Positions 46,516 through 56,469 of a DNA stretch of 58,898 nucleotides are shown here, piece by piece (positions within the stretch are counted from its first letter, which is position 1; each line of letters starts with the position of its first letter). Origin of the DNA: an uncultured Chloroflexus sp. (GTDB taxonomy: Bacteria; Chloroflexota; Chloroflexia; Chloroflexales; Chloroflexaceae); the NCBI RefSeq assembly GCF_937129525.1, contig NZ_CAKZNK010000010.1:1-58898 (forward strand). Reading direction: 5' to 3'. The notes below the pieces were generated by a model. That model made no database searches. It saw only the letters and a program-made list of their open reading frames with translations, and was not told the origin of the DNA. Position numbers and translations under genes: made by a program.

Positions 46516-47844
46516 TTACTCCTCATCGGGCGAAGCCTGCCCGCCTTCGAGCAAGATATAAGAGGCGAACAGGCGATTATTGTAGTAGATGAAGATCTTT
46601 TGTGACGTTGCCCGCACCTGCACCGTCTGACCGACCAGATCGTGACCGAGCGGGCCATAGCGATGGCCGCGGTAACGGATAGTACCGTCGGGCTGCACAA
46701 CCCGCTGTTCCACCGGCGCGCTGGCCAGCTCGGCCTCAAGCGCCATCTGTTCGGCCTCGGCTTCAGCGCGCGCCTCAGCCGCCGCCCGCTCCTCTTCTAA
46801 CAGTGCCGAGGCACTCTTGATATCGATCCGCCAGCCGGTCAGCTTGGCCGCCAGCCGCACATTCTGCCCTTCCTTGCCGATAGCTAGCGACAACTGCTTG
46901 TCGGGCACGATCACCAGCGCAGTGTGATCATGATCATTGAGATGCACTTCCACCACCTGCGCCGGCGACAACGCATTGGCGATATACTCACGCGGATCGG
47001 ACGACCACTGCACCACGTCGATCTTCTCGCCGTTCAGCTCATTGACGATATTTTGAATGCGGATGCCGCGCATACCGACGCACGAGCCAACCGGGTCAAT
47101 CCCCTCCTGACGGGCAGTAACTGCCACCTTCGTGCGCAGACCCGGTTCGCGCGCCACCGACTTGATCTCAACTACACCGTTGTAGATTTCGGGCACTTCC
47201 ATCTCAAACAGGCGGTTGATCAAATTTTTGTGCGCGCGCGATGCGATCAGGCGTGGACCGCGATCATCCTTCTTCACCTCGAGCAAGTAGACCTTCAAGC
47301 GCTGACCGTGGTAATAGCGATCGTTCGCCACCTGCTCTTTGGGTGGAATGATTGCCTCAGCCTTCCCCAGCTCAAGAATAACATTGCCACGTGGGCCATT
47401 GTTGCGTTGCACAGTTGCCGTCAACAACTCGCCTTCACGATTCTCGAACTCGCTATACACGTAATTGCGCTCGATCTCTTTGATCCCTTGCAACACCACC
47501 TGTTTGGCCGTTTGGGCTGCGATCCGACCAAAATCGCGAGGCGTGCTCTCGACCAGCACGGTTTCGCCAATCTGGGCATCAGGTTTAATGCGACGGGCAG
47601 ACTCGAGATCGATCTCAAACCGCTCGTCGTACACTTCATCGACAACCTGCTTTTCGGCATAAACCCGCGCCGCGCCGCTGACCGGATCGAGCTTGACTGT
47701 CACCTCTACAGTTGGTGGATTCGGGCCAAGCAGGCGCTTGTAGGCGCTCACCAATGCCCGTTCCATCACGTCAATGATGGCCTCTTTTGGAATGCCGCGC
47801 TCGGACGCAATCTGAGTAATTGCCGCGTAAAAATCGCTTTTCAT
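46516..47844 (-). CDS. nusA: Transcription termination/antitermination protein NusA with C-terminal extension
   Basis: A 442-residue NusA: an N-terminal RNA-polymerase-binding domain ([31 protein letters not shown]), an S1 domain ([23 protein letters not shown]), and two KH domains ([41 protein letters not shown] and [31 protein letters not shown]). The normal acidic repeats are absent. In their place, after a Glu/Ala-rich helix, is a 60-residue segment ([42 protein letters not shown]) that looks like a small beta barrel of the Mu-transposase C-terminal type. The gene is preceded by a 230-base structured leader. Confidence 0.92.
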   Translation of the reverse strand: MKSDFYAAITQIASERGIPKEAIIDVMERALVSAYKRLLGPNPPTVEVTVKLDPVSGAARVYAEKQVVDEVYDERFEIDLESARRIKPDAQIGETVLVESTPRDFGRIAAQTAKQVVLQGIKEIERNYVYSEFENREGELLTATVQRNNGPRGNVILELGKAEAIIPPKEQVANDRYYHGQRLKVYLLEVKKDDRGPRLIASRAHKNLINRLFEMEVPEIYNGVVEIKSVAREPGLRTKVAVTARQEGIDPVGSCVGMRGIRIQNIVNELNGEKIDVVQWSSDPREYIANALSPAQVVEVHLNDHDHTALVIVPDKQLSLAIGKEGQNVRLAAKLTGWRIDIKSASALLEEERAAAEARAEAEAEQMALEAELASAPVEQRVVQPDGTIRYRGHRYGPLGHDLVGQTVQVRATSQKIFIYYNNRLFASYILLEGGQASPDEE

Positions 47845-48077
47845 CGCTGTAACTCGCCTGACAATAAGAAAAGTGGGTATAACCCACTTTCCACTCGAAC
47901 AACGCAGACTGCTGCGCCAGACCGCTGCCCTGGCAGCGGAAGCGGCTCTTTAGCGGTACTCACAGACGGTTCATCGCGCTTCCCTGAACGGCCTGATGAG
48001 ACTGTCGCCCATTTCGACAGCAGCGAGTGTCAAGCAGGCGGTTGCACATGCCCACGATTGGTGCAACCTTACTCCAC
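47845..48077 (-). ncRNA. Structured 5' leader of nusA with attenuator-like hairpins
   Basis: The predicted leader runs about 230 bases from the promoter to ATG 47844. It holds four stems read 5' to 3' on the minus strand: GTTGCAC..GTGCAAC (48041-48067), CTGTCG..CGACAG (48002-48020), CCGCTGCC..GGCAGCGG (47922-47939) and the 9-bp AAAGTGGGT..ACCCACTTT (47870-47890). The last stem ends in its own T-run and is followed by CTTATT, like an intrinsic terminator before nusA. A 29-codon open frame from ATG 48052 to about 47963 (MCNRLLDTRCCRNGRQSHQ...) lies within and could be a leader peptide. No rimP gene is present. I do not match it to a known RNA family. Confidence 0.6.
47870..47890 (-). terminator. 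Attenuator-like terminator upstream of nusA
   Basis: AAAGTGGGT (47882-47890 on minus) pairs with ACCCACTTT through a 3-base loop and is followed by TCTTATTG. It lies 26 bases before the nusA start codon and would stop transcription before nusA unless bypassed. Confidence 0.6.
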
Positions 48078-48083
48078 ACGTCA

Positions 48084-48112
48084 AGTATATCACCACCGAT
48101 CGGCTTTTGCAA
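48084..48112 (-). promoter_or_regulatory. Promoter of the nusA operon
   Basis: Read on the minus strand: TTGCAA (48107-48112), a 17-base spacer and TATACT (48084-48089) with a TG extension one base upstream (TGATATACT). Transcription should begin near 48077. Confidence 0.7.
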
Positions 48113-48165
48113 ACCATTTTTGAACTGATTTTCGGCAATGAAACAGAACGCTTGTTCCAAAAACA

Positions 48166-48195
48166 ATGACGGTGATGACCGATTTGTGGTATAAT
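48166..48195 (+). promoter_or_regulatory. Promoter of the membrane protein gene
   Basis: ATGACG (48166-48171), an 18-base spacer and a perfect TATAAT (48190-48195) precede the gene at 48232. It is divergent from the nusA promoter. Confidence 0.6.
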
Positions 48196-48231
48196 AGAGC
48201 CTGACAAAGCAAGCAGGTATGAGCGAAACGC

Positions 48232-49071
48232 ATGCGCCAACCATCGTTGATCGACATTCTGGCTGCCGGTTATGCACTGATACACCGTCAGCCATTCATC
48301 TTGCTCTTCTCCATCGGGTTAAGTGCCTACCTGTGGCTCGGCAGTCCTATCACACTGCTGCTACCCGATCTCGGCGCGCAGGGGATCTTCGGCCAATGGC
48401 TTGGCACACTGCACGCTATCGATGCGCGCACCCTGCTGGTTGTCGCCAATTATATCCCGCTGCTCACCCCTGGCGCTGAGATAACGACACCGCCACCGCA
48501 AGCGTTGCCAGACGGCGTTTACCTTCTCACCGTGCTCATTTTAAACGGGATAACGCTCGGTCTGAGCGGCGCATTTCTGGCCAGTCTGCGCCAGCTCTTG
48601 CAACGCGAACAATCCCGGTTGGCAACCATGCTGGCGCGCAGTCTGTCAATCAGCCTGCGACTTGGCGGCGTTCTAATCATTATCGGCAGCGTCCTGGCGC
48701 CATTGGCAGCCTTATCCATCCTGCTGGCGATCCTGCTACCGACTGCCATCCCGTTTCTCTACACCGGCTGGATCGCGCTGGGTGTGATCGGGTTTATTAC
48801 CTTCGGCTTCACGCCAGAGGTAATTACACTTCACCACCACGGGCCACTGGCAGCGCTCCGGGCAAGCTGGCAATTTGCCCGTCGGCGCTGGTTTTCAATC
48901 GCCACGTTTCTCGCTCTCTGCGCGGTAATCGAAGTTGGCTTCGCTCATCTCTGGCGCGCATTGGCCGCTCAACCAGGCTGGCTGGCGCCAGCTATCGTCG
49001 GCAATGCCTATATCGGGAGCGGGCTGCGCGCCGCTCGCTTGCAATTGTATCTACGCTACGCCAACCGTTAG
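48232..49071 (+). CDS. Multi-pass membrane protein
   Basis: A 279-residue membrane protein with about six hydrophobic segments: residues 21-42, 62-75, 98-118, 138-170, 178-200 and 218-245. I do not recognise the family with confidence; the TFGFTPEVITLHHHGPLAALRASWQFARRRWF block resembles the conserved A-L-x-x-S-W-x-x-x-x-x-x-F/W of DUF-type glycerophosphoryl-diesterase membrane-domain proteins. The ATG at 48232 has no strong ribosome-binding site. The gene has a promoter at 48166-48195 and is followed by gyrB 92 bases on. Confidence 0.75.
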   Translation: MRQPSLIDILAAGYALIHRQPFILLFSIGLSAYLWLGSPITLLLPDLGAQGIFGQWLGTLHAIDARTLLVVANYIPLLTPGAEITTPPPQALPDGVYLLTVLILNGITLGLSGAFLASLRQLLQREQSRLATMLARSLSISLRLGGVLIIIGSVLAPLAALSILLAILLPTAIPFLYTGWIALGVIGFITFGFTPEVITLHHHGPLAALRASWQFARRRWFSIATFLALCAVIEVGFAHLWRALAAQPGWLAPAIVGNAYIGSGLRAARLQLYLRYANR

Positions 49072-49163
49072 CGCCAGAAGACGCGCATCGGCCATTCCTG
49101 ACGATGAACGCCATGGCGTGTCATCAGAGCGCAACATTCAGGAATCATTAAGGATCACGACCA

Positions 49164-51074
49164 ATGACAAACCAGACTCCGACAACCTACGACGAAAGTC
49201 AGATTCAGGTGCTGGAAGGCATGGAAGCCGTCCGTAAGCGCCCCGGTATGTACATCGGCCCCACCGACATCAATGGCCTCCACACCATGGTGCGCGAGGT
49301 GGTTGACAATTCGGTCGATGAAGTGATGGCCGGACGCGCCACCAGCGTTAGCGTTACCATTCATCGCGATGGTTCGGTGACGGTGAGCGATGACGGATCG
49401 GGGATTCCGGTCGGTATCCATCCTAAAGAAGGGATCAGTACCCTGACCCTGGTGATGACCCGCCTTCACGCCGGCGGCAAGTTTGGCAGCGGCGGCTACA
49501 AGGTTTCGTCCGGTCTGCACGGCGTCGGTGTCTCGGCGGTTAACGCGCTCTCATCGTATATGCGGGTGGATGTTTACCGCAACGGTCGTCACTACTATCA
49601 GGAGTATCGCGCTGGCCTGCCGGTGACCGATGTCGTCGATCTCGAACCAACTGACCGCCACGGCACAACCACTCGCTTTTTGCCCGATACGTCGATCATT
49701 CAAACCCTCGATTACAATTTCGATACGCTTGCCCAACGCTTCCGCGAGATGAGCTATCTCAATAAGGGGTTGCGGTTCCGGTTTGTTGACGAACGCACTA
49801 ACCGCGAACTCAACTTCTATTTTGAGGGCGGAATCGTTTCATACGTTCGTCATCTCAACAAAGATAAGACGGTGCTGCATCGCCAGCCGTTTTACGTTGA
49901 GCGTGTGGTCGATGATGTGATGGTGGAAGTGGCGTTGCAGTATACCGACACGTTCGATACCGATAACGTTTATACCTTCGCCAATAATATCAATAATTCC
50001 GACGGGGGATCGCATCTGTCAGGCTTTCGCACAGCGCTGACCCGCGTGATCAATACCTATGCCAGAGCAAAGGGATTGTTGAAAGAGAGCGAAAGCAATC
50101 TTACCGGCGATGATGTGCGCGAAGGTTTGACCGCGGTCATCAGCGTAAAATTGAAAGACCCGCAATTTTCCTCGCAAACCAAAGAGAAGCTGGTTAGCCC
50201 AGAAGCAGCGAGTGCCGTGGCGACAGTGTTCGGCGATGCGTTTAGCGCCTGGCTCGATGAAAACCCGGCTGACGCGCGCCGGATTATCGAGAAGGCTATC
50301 GCCGCTGCTCGCACTCGCCTCGCCGTGCAAAAAGTGCGTGAGACGGCCCGCAAGAGCGCAATGGAGGGCTTTTCACTGCCCGGCAAACTGGCCGATTGTT
50401 CCGATCCTAACCCGGCCCGCTGCGAACTGTATATCGTTGAGGGCGATAGCGCTGGTGGCACCGCCAAGCAAGGTCGCGACCGCCGCTTCCAGGCCATTCT
50501 GCCGCTGCGCGGGAAGATTTTGAACGTCGAGAAGAGCCGGCTCGACCGAATGCTCTCGAATGCCGAAGTGCGGGCATTGATTACCGCAATCGGCGCTTCG
50601 ATTGGCGATCAGTTCGATCTGAGTAAGCTGCGCTATCATCGCATCTTTCTGATGACCGACGCTGATGTCGATGGTAGCCATATCCGCACACTCTTGCTTA
50701 CGTTCTTCTTTCGCCACATGCGGCCTCTCATTACCAACGGTCATCTTTTCATCGCCCAGCCGCCGCTCTACCGGATTAAGCACGGGCGCGAGCAGGTCTA
50801 TACCTATTCCGATGCCGAGCGCGATGCCTACCTGAGCAAGTTGCCCCCCGGCACAAAAGTTGAAATTCAGCGCTATAAAGGCCTGGGGGAGATGAATGCT
50901 GAACAGCTTTGGGAAACAACGATGAATCCACAGAATCGGGTTATCTTGCAGGTTACCCTGGAAGATGCAGCCCGCGCCGACGAGACTTTTACAATGCTGA
51001 TGGGCGATCTGGTGCCGCCGCGCCGGCGATTTATCCAGACTCATGCCAATGAGGTGGTAGAACTGGATATCTGA
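49164..51074 (+). CDS. gyrB: DNA gyrase subunit B
   Basis: A 636-residue type IIA topoisomerase ATPase subunit of the short gyrB form. It has [42 protein letters not shown], the [24 protein letters not shown] and [20 protein letters not shown], and the C-terminal [19 protein letters not shown]. With GyrA, encoded elsewhere, it introduces negative supercoils. ParE is the alternative but length and motifs fit GyrB. A strong bidirectional terminator follows at 51121-51160. Confidence 0.95.
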   Translation: MTNQTPTTYDESQIQVLEGMEAVRKRPGMYIGPTDINGLHTMVREVVDNSVDEVMAGRATSVSVTIHRDGSVTVSDDGSGIPVGIHPKEGISTLTLVMTRLHAGGKFGSGGYKVSSGLHGVGVSAVNALSSYMRVDVYRNGRHYYQEYRAGLPVTDVVDLEPTDRHGTTTRFLPDTSIIQTLDYNFDTLAQRFREMSYLNKGLRFRFVDERTNRELNFYFEGGIVSYVRHLNKDKTVLHRQPFYVERVVDDVMVEVALQYTDTFDTDNVYTFANNINNSDGGSHLSGFRTALTRVINTYARAKGLLKESESNLTGDDVREGLTAVISVKLKDPQFSSQTKEKLVSPEAASAVATVFGDAFSAWLDENPADARRIIEKAIAAARTRLAVQKVRETARKSAMEGFSLPGKLADCSDPNPARCELYIVEGDSAGGTAKQGRDRRFQAILPLRGKILNVEKSRLDRMLSNAEVRALITAIGASIGDQFDLSKLRYHRIFLMTDADVDGSHIRTLLLTFFFRHMRPLITNGHLFIAQPPLYRIKHGREQVYTYSDAERDAYLSKLPPGTKVEIQRYKGLGEMNAEQLWETTMNPQNRVILQVTLEDAARADETFTMLMGDLVPPRRRFIQTHANEVVELDI

Positions 51075-51120
51075 CGCGCAGGTTACGACGGCACCGCAGG
51101 TGGTGGTTCATCCTCCCGCA

Positions 51121-51160
51121 AAACGACGCAGGTTTCCACGCCGGTACGCCTGCGTCGTTT
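51121..51160. terminator. Bidirectional terminator after gyrB
   Basis: A perfect 12-bp stem (51121-51132 with 51149-51160), AAACGACGCAGG with CCTGCGTCGTTT, encloses 16 bases. The As and Ts at the stem ends serve both the plus-strand gyrB and the minus-strand lipoprotein gene, which ends at 51171. Confidence 0.85.
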
Positions 51161-51170
51161 GATGTTCTGA

Positions 51171-52079
51171 TCAGCTCCTGACCTGCTCGCTTTGGCGACC
51201 GCGCTGCCAATGGCGCCACAGCCAGACCACCAGGAACGCCGGGATGATCCAGACCGGCGTCCAGACCACGATCACAATCAGCGCGTTGAGCAGCGTGTAC
51301 CCGAATGTAGCGAGCAAGGCCAGTTGTTCACTCCATACTTTCCCCGGTTCCCACGTTGGCCAGATCGTCTGTGATGGCTCTGGCGCAGGCGGCAACGGTC
51401 GCAGTTCAATATCAATCGTTGAGTAAGCGGCGTTTTGTTCAAGATACCGCATACGGCCTTGCAAATGCTCGATTTGCCCCTGTATCTCGGTCAGGGCCTG
51501 GTTGATGCGCAGCGTTTCCTCTACCGTATTTGCTCGCGCCAGTAGAGCGGCAATGCGATCGCGCGACGCCTCCAGATTGCGCAAGCGCGCTTCAAGATCG
51601 ACATACTCTTCGGTGACATCTTCGCCACGGACTTCGCGTCTGATCACACGCTCGGCAATTCCTTCCACATCTGTTAAAAAGCGATCGAAATGCTCGACCG
51701 GCACTCGAAACGTAACATACGAAGTCTTGTTTTCACCCTCGCCTGTCGCGCGCGCGTAGAGCGTATAACCACCCAACCGATTGACGCTGTTGCGCAACTG
51801 CGCTTCTGCCTGATCGACCGATGCTACCTCGACCACCAGGCTAGCATTCATGATGACCATGCGCAACCCGTACTGCGCCTGAGTGCTGCTCTCACCAGAA
51901 GCTGCGCCACCGGCAGCCGAACCTGCGCTCTCTATCGCAGTCGCTCTCTCTGACCGTGCCTCCGGCATTGCTCCCATAGCAGGCGCTGTGATGACCTCAT
52001 TAGATGCGACTCCCACCCCACCACATGCTGTTAGCCAGAACAGTGCCAGGAGCATCACGATTGTAACCGGTCGAACCAT
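51171..52079 (-). CDS. DUF4349 domain lipoprotein
   Basis: A 302-residue protein: a lipoprotein signal ending LTAC (Cys about 19), a DUF4349 domain (VIMNASLVVEVASVDQAEAQLRNSV, GGYTLYARATGEGENKTSYVTFRVP, FDRFLTDVEGIAERVIRREVRGEDVTEEYVDLEARLRNLEASRDRI), then a coiled-coil hairpin and a C-terminal membrane helix (LLNALIVIVVWTPVWIIPAFLVVWLW). It has the typical layout of a membrane-anchored extracytoplasmic protein of unknown function. ATG 52079 has a perfect GAGGAGGC site. It is divergent from the DUF3352 gene. Confidence 0.9.
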   Translation of the reverse strand: MVRPVTIVMLLALFWLTACGGVGVASNEVITAPAMGAMPEARSERATAIESAGSAAGGAASGESSTQAQYGLRMVIMNASLVVEVASVDQAEAQLRNSVNRLGGYTLYARATGEGENKTSYVTFRVPVEHFDRFLTDVEGIAERVIRREVRGEDVTEEYVDLEARLRNLEASRDRIAALLARANTVEETLRINQALTEIQGQIEHLQGRMRYLEQNAAYSTIDIELRPLPPAPEPSQTIWPTWEPGKVWSEQLALLATFGYTLLNALIVIVVWTPVWIIPAFLVVWLWRHWQRGRQSEQVRS

Positions 52080-52306
52080 ACGCTTGCCTCCTCGGATTGA
52101 AACATCTGCTGTTGTTTTGAGTAACGTTGAGAGGTCAGATTTCGTTCCTGATACCGCAGAGAAACTTTTTTCAACAAAACACGTAAACCTATAGCGACAG
52201 AGGAATATACAGAGCGGCACTTCAGTTGATCGTCAGGAACGTCTGTGAGGAAGATCGCGCGTGAACGTTGCCCGCTATCTGGTGACTTCACAAAAGGAGG
52301 AAAGCA

Positions 52307-54061
52307 ATGACTGTTACTGACCCCCTCTCGCTTCCGCCCGTAACTCCTCCCGCGCCACGCCGTAGTTCGCCCCTCTTGATCATCGGTGGTCTTGCTGTCG
52401 GTCTCCTGCTCATTCTGGTTGGCGCTGGCGCGTTGGCGTTTAATCTCTTGACCCAACGGGCCAGTGCCATACCTGAACTGTTGCCAGCAGACACGCAAAT
52501 TTATGCCGCTATCACGCCCAATCTCAGCGACCTGCCCAACATTGACCGCCTGCGACGAGCCTTCCCTGAAACCTTTGACTACCAGAACACCGATACGACA
52601 ACTGACTTTTTACAGGAACGTTTCGGGGTCACTTTTGCCGAGGATATTGCGCCGTGGATCGGCCCCGAAGCAGCTTTCGCCGTGCATGGCGCGCCAATCG
52701 AGCGTTTCGGCGAGATCGCTAATGGCGGTGCGATCAATCCGGTCTTTCCAGCATCACCGCTAGATCCACCGCCGGCGGTTGATCAGTTTGATGGCAATGT
52801 GCTCTTGATCGTAGCCGCGCGCGATCAACAGGCGGCGCAGGCCTTTCTCGACAAACAACGCGCCTTCCGCGAGCAACAAGGCGAACGATTCACCAGCAAC
52901 ACGGTCAACAATGTAACGATCTACGCGAGCGAGAGCGATGAAACGCCATTCGCCGCATTTGCCCTCGCCCGCGATATGGTTGTCTTCGCCAACAATGCGG
53001 CCAGCATTCAAGCGTTGATCGAGCAGCGGAGCGAAACCGCGCTGGCTCGTAGCCCTCAATATCAGGCCGTTACCCAGAGTCTGCCTGGCGACCGGATCGG
53101 CACGATCTACCTGGCCGGCGATACTATCGCCCGTCTGATCAACACCCTGATCGAGCAGAACAATCTCGACGATGGTAACACAGCCGCTGCTGACGCTCTC
53201 GCCGCAAGCCAGGCCCTCCAGGGGGTTGGGTTGACGATGGCAGTGATCGAAAGTGGTCTGCGCTTCGACGCGGTGACAGTCTTTGATCAAAACCGGCTGA
53301 GCAGCTCTCTGCGCGAACGGTTGAGCAGCTTTCGTCCGGTCGTTTCTGCCGATCGCGCTGGCGACGTGAGCAGCGCCGCGATTGGGGTCTTCAGCTTTGC
53401 CATTCCCGCCGATTGGGGAACGCAGTTACGAACACAACTCGAAGCCAATCCTGACACATCCAATACCCTGCGCAATCTTGAAGACAGCCTCAATCTCGAC
53501 CTTGAACAGGATCTGTTCAGGTGGTTCCACGGTGAAGGAGTCATTGTGGTGTTGCCCGGCAGTAGCGCCGATCTGCAAGCAACCGGCTACTTTGCCCTGC
53601 GAATAGCCGATCAGGACGCGGCACGGCAGGGTATGCGGCGCCTGAGCGAGCTGGTTGAGGATCTGGTTGGCATCAGGTTTAGCGAGACCTCATTGGGACG
53701 GACGCAGGTGCAGGCCTTCGAAGAGGGTGATTTGTTTGTCGGCTATGGCTTTAACGGCAACGATCTGGTCATCGCGGTTGGCCGGTCGGCGATGGAGGCA
53801 GCGTTTGGCGCCGAACAGAAGCTGTCTAATTTCTCGATCTATACCGATGCGTTGCGAGCGATGCCAACGCCCAATAGTGGCATTTTGTATGTCAATCTCA
53901 CCGCAGTTCGCGAGCTGAATAATCGGCTGAGCGATCAACCGATCGATCGCGATCTCGAACGACGGCTGGAACCATTCCGGGCGATTACCAGCGGTGGCAC
54001 TGCCGGGATCGACAATCGCGGCGCCGCGCGGGGCACGTTACTGTTGAGTATTCAGCCGTAG
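52307..54061 (+). CDS. DUF3352 domain protein
   Basis: A 584-residue membrane-anchored protein. Residues 1-23 are a Pro-rich cytoplasmic tail, about 24-48 a transmembrane helix (SPLLIIGGLAVGLLLILVGAGALAF) and the rest the DUF3352 extracytoplasmic domain: IPELLPADTQIYAAITPNLSDLPNIDRLR, FAEDIAPWIGPEAAFAVHG, and later YFALRIADQDAARQGMRR and SGILYVNLTAVRELN. Its role is unknown; it occurs mainly in Chloroflexi and cyanobacteria. It has an AAAGGAGGAA site and lies divergent from the DUF4349 gene. Confidence 0.88.
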   Translation: MTVTDPLSLPPVTPPAPRRSSPLLIIGGLAVGLLLILVGAGALAFNLLTQRASAIPELLPADTQIYAAITPNLSDLPNIDRLRRAFPETFDYQNTDTTTDFLQERFGVTFAEDIAPWIGPEAAFAVHGAPIERFGEIANGGAINPVFPASPLDPPPAVDQFDGNVLLIVAARDQQAAQAFLDKQRAFREQQGERFTSNTVNNVTIYASESDETPFAAFALARDMVVFANNAASIQALIEQRSETALARSPQYQAVTQSLPGDRIGTIYLAGDTIARLINTLIEQNNLDDGNTAAADALAASQALQGVGLTMAVIESGLRFDAVTVFDQNRLSSSLRERLSSFRPVVSADRAGDVSSAAIGVFSFAIPADWGTQLRTQLEANPDTSNTLRNLEDSLNLDLEQDLFRWFHGEGVIVVLPGSSADLQATGYFALRIADQDAARQGMRRLSELVEDLVGIRFSETSLGRTQVQAFEEGDLFVGYGFNGNDLVIAVGRSAMEAAFGAEQKLSNFSIYTDALRAMPTPNSGILYVNLTAVRELNNRLSDQPIDRDLERRLEPFRAITSGGTAGIDNRGAARGTLLLSIQP

Positions 54062-54128
54062 AGGTGATGTGGTTTATAAAAGCCATGGTACGATGTGAGC
54101 GGAGCCTGCTAAATGAGGGAGTATGTGC

Positions 54129-56399
54129 ATGAGCAGTCCGACCTCACATCGTTACCTTGGCAAGAGTCGCAAAGCGGTTGATGGGCTGGAAAAGGTGACA
54201 GGACGCGCCCGCTATGCCGGTGATGTGACGCTACCCGGCATGTTGCACGGCAAGCTGGCGTTGAGCCTTTACGCCCATGCGCGCATCGTTCGGATTGACA
54301 CGACTGCCGCCCGCGCAGTGCCGGGAGTCGTGACCGTGCTGACCGCCGCCGATCTACCCACTCGCGGGCGTCAGCCTTCATCGCGTCAAACCACCACGCT
54401 GGCCGATGGGGTCGCGCGTTATCGCGGTGAGCCGGTAGCACTGGTGCTGGCCACGAGCCTGGCCGCTGCCGAAGACGGCCTGGCAGCGTTGCAGATCGAT
54501 TACGAACCGCTGCCCGGTCCGACAACTGTCGAAGCTGCCCTGGCGCCAGATGCGCCGGTGATCTGGCCACAAGGCGCGCCCCAGGCTGACGCTGATCTGA
54601 CCGCCGCCCATGCCGCAGTAGCCCGCGGCGAGGAACAGGGTGAACATGCCGCTTCAAACATTCATGAGCAGAAGCGGTTTAGTCGCGGTGATGCGCTGGC
54701 GGCGCTGGCAACGGCTGATGTCGTTGTCGAAGGAACCTATCGAACGGCGATTGTCCATCAGGGCTATCTCGAACCGCATGCAGTCGTGGCCGATGTTGAT
54801 CCGATCCGCCGGCAGATCACCGTCTATACCAGTACACAGGGGCAATTCGGTGTGCGCGATGAAGTGGCTCGCTTACTCGGCTTGCGTCCCCATCAGGTCA
54901 CCGTCGTGCCGATGACGGTTGGCGGTGGATTTGGCGCCAAGTACGGGATTCTCGATCCGCTGGCTGCGGCAGCGGCGCTGGCAGTGGGCCGACCGGTACG
55001 GATCACGCTTGACCGTAGCGAAGATTTTCTCACCACAACCCCTTCTCCGGCCTGTACCATTACGCTCAAACTGGGCGCAAACCGGGACGGAGCTTTGACG
55101 GCGCTGGTAGCCGACATTGTGGTTGACAACGGCATCTATCCCTTCACGCTGGGCGGGATTATGAGCGCCTTGCTCGGCGGGTACTACCGCTGTCCGAATG
55201 TGCAGATCGATGTGACGGAGGTGTTGACCCATAAACCGCAGGCCGGCGCATACCGCGCCCCCGGCGCGCCACAGGTAACATTTGCGCTCGAGTCGGCTAT
55301 CGATGAGCTGGCTTATCGTCTCAACATCGATCCGCTTGAGCTGCGGCTCCGCAATGCGGCAACCACTGGCGATCCGATGGGCAACAACGATCCATGGCCA
55401 TCAATCGGTTTGACGAAGGTGCTGGAAGCAGCCGCCAATCACCCACTCTGGCGCGAACGCAGCCCTGGGAGCGGGATCGGGCTGGCTATCGGCGGCTGGC
55501 CGTGCGGGATGTCACCGGCAGCGGCGGTTTGCCGGGTTGATACCGATGGCGTTGTGCGTGTGCATGTGGGATCGGTTGACATCTCGGGCGTCAATAGCAG
55601 CTTCGTGCTGGTCGCTGCCGAGATCATCGGCGTGCCGCCGGAGCAAGTTGAGATCGTGACCGGTGACACACGCAGCGGGCCATTTGCCGGCCCCAGCGGT
55701 GGGAGTCAGATCACCTACAGTGTAGCCGGCGCAGTGGCCGCTGCCGCGCGCGAGGCGCGCCGACAGTTACTCGAAATTGCCGCCGATATGCTCGAAGCGC
55801 GCATCGACGATCTCGACATCCGTGAGGGAATGGTTCACATCCGTGGCGTTCCTGGACGCACCTTACCACTTGGCGAGGTAGCGCGACGGGCACAAGAACA
55901 GGCTGGTGGGCCGGGACCGATTGTCGGCGAGGGGCGCACTGCGCCGGCAGAGAACGCACCCGGCTTCGTTGCGCATCTGGTTCAGGTTGAGGTTGACCGG
56001 GACACGGGGCGGGTTAAGCCTGTGCGCTACGTAGCCATTCAAGATGTTGGCTTCCCGCTCAACCCCTTGATGGTTGAAGGCCAGATTCATGGTGGCGCGG
56101 CGCAAGGCGTGGGCTGGGGTCTCTACGAGGCGCTGCGTTACGATGAGCGCGGCGAGCTGCTCACCGCCAGCTTAATGGATTACACCCTGCCACGCGCCGC
56201 CGATGTGCCACCCTTTGAGTCTGTGCTTGTGCAGAATCCGGCGCCCAACGGCCCCTTCGGCGCGCGCGGTGTGGGTGAACCGCCGATTACAGCAGGCGCT
56301 GCCGCCATTGCCAATGCCATTCGTGACGCAACCGGGGCACGCATTTATGAATTACCGATGCGCGATGAGGTGGTATGGCGAGCGCTTCAGGAGCAGTAA
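54129..56399 (+). CDS. Xanthine dehydrogenase-family molybdopterin-binding subunit
   Basis: A 756-residue large subunit of the xanthine dehydrogenase/CO dehydrogenase family. It opens K-A-V-D-G-L-E-K-V-T-G-R-A-R-Y-A-G-D, has QGYLEPHAVVADVD, a TSTQGQFGVRDEVARLLGL block, TVGGGFGAKYG, GAYRAPGAPQVTFALESAIDELA, and ends with GARGVGEPP, where the catalytic glutamate lies. It binds molybdopterin cytosine dinucleotide and hydroxylates purines, aldehydes or similar compounds. The FAD-binding and [2Fe-2S] subunits that complete the enzyme are not in the window. I chose ATG 54129 because GAGGGA is 8 bases upstream; ATG 54123 is too close to it. Confidence 0.9.
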   Translation: MSSPTSHRYLGKSRKAVDGLEKVTGRARYAGDVTLPGMLHGKLALSLYAHARIVRIDTTAARAVPGVVTVLTAADLPTRGRQPSSRQTTTLADGVARYRGEPVALVLATSLAAAEDGLAALQIDYEPLPGPTTVEAALAPDAPVIWPQGAPQADADLTAAHAAVARGEEQGEHAASNIHEQKRFSRGDALAALATADVVVEGTYRTAIVHQGYLEPHAVVADVDPIRRQITVYTSTQGQFGVRDEVARLLGLRPHQVTVVPMTVGGGFGAKYGILDPLAAAAALAVGRPVRITLDRSEDFLTTTPSPACTITLKLGANRDGALTALVADIVVDNGIYPFTLGGIMSALLGGYYRCPNVQIDVTEVLTHKPQAGAYRAPGAPQVTFALESAIDELAYRLNIDPLELRLRNAATTGDPMGNNDPWPSIGLTKVLEAAANHPLWRERSPGSGIGLAIGGWPCGMSPAAAVCRVDTDGVVRVHVGSVDISGVNSSFVLVAAEIIGVPPEQVEIVTGDTRSGPFAGPSGGSQITYSVAGAVAAAAREARRQLLEIAADMLEARIDDLDIREGMVHIRGVPGRTLPLGEVARRAQEQAGGPGPIVGEGRTAPAENAPGFVAHLVQVEVDRDTGRVKPVRYVAIQDVGFPLNPLMVEGQIHGGAAQGVGWGLYEALRYDERGELLTASLMDYTLPRAADVPPFESVLVQNPAPNGPFGARGVGEPPITAGAAAIANAIRDATGARIYELPMRDEVVWRALQEQ

Positions 56400-56406
56400 C
56401 AGAAGC

Positions 56407-56441
56407 ATGCCCGGTCAGTACATGGTTGCCTGACCGGGCAT
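56407..56441. terminator. Bidirectional terminator
   Basis: A perfect 12-bp stem (56407-56418 with 56430-56441), ATGCCCGGTCAG with CTGACCGGGCAT, and an 11-base loop, followed by TTCTC. It separates the molybdopterin-subunit gene and the convergent DinB-like gene. Confidence 0.85.
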
Positions 56442-56469
56442 TTCTCATAAACCACGCGCAGGTATCTCG

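Noticed and set aside
46924-48123. Long open frame antisense to nusA (399 codons)
   Set aside because: It mirrors the NusA coding region and its leader; its composition is typical of an antisense frame.
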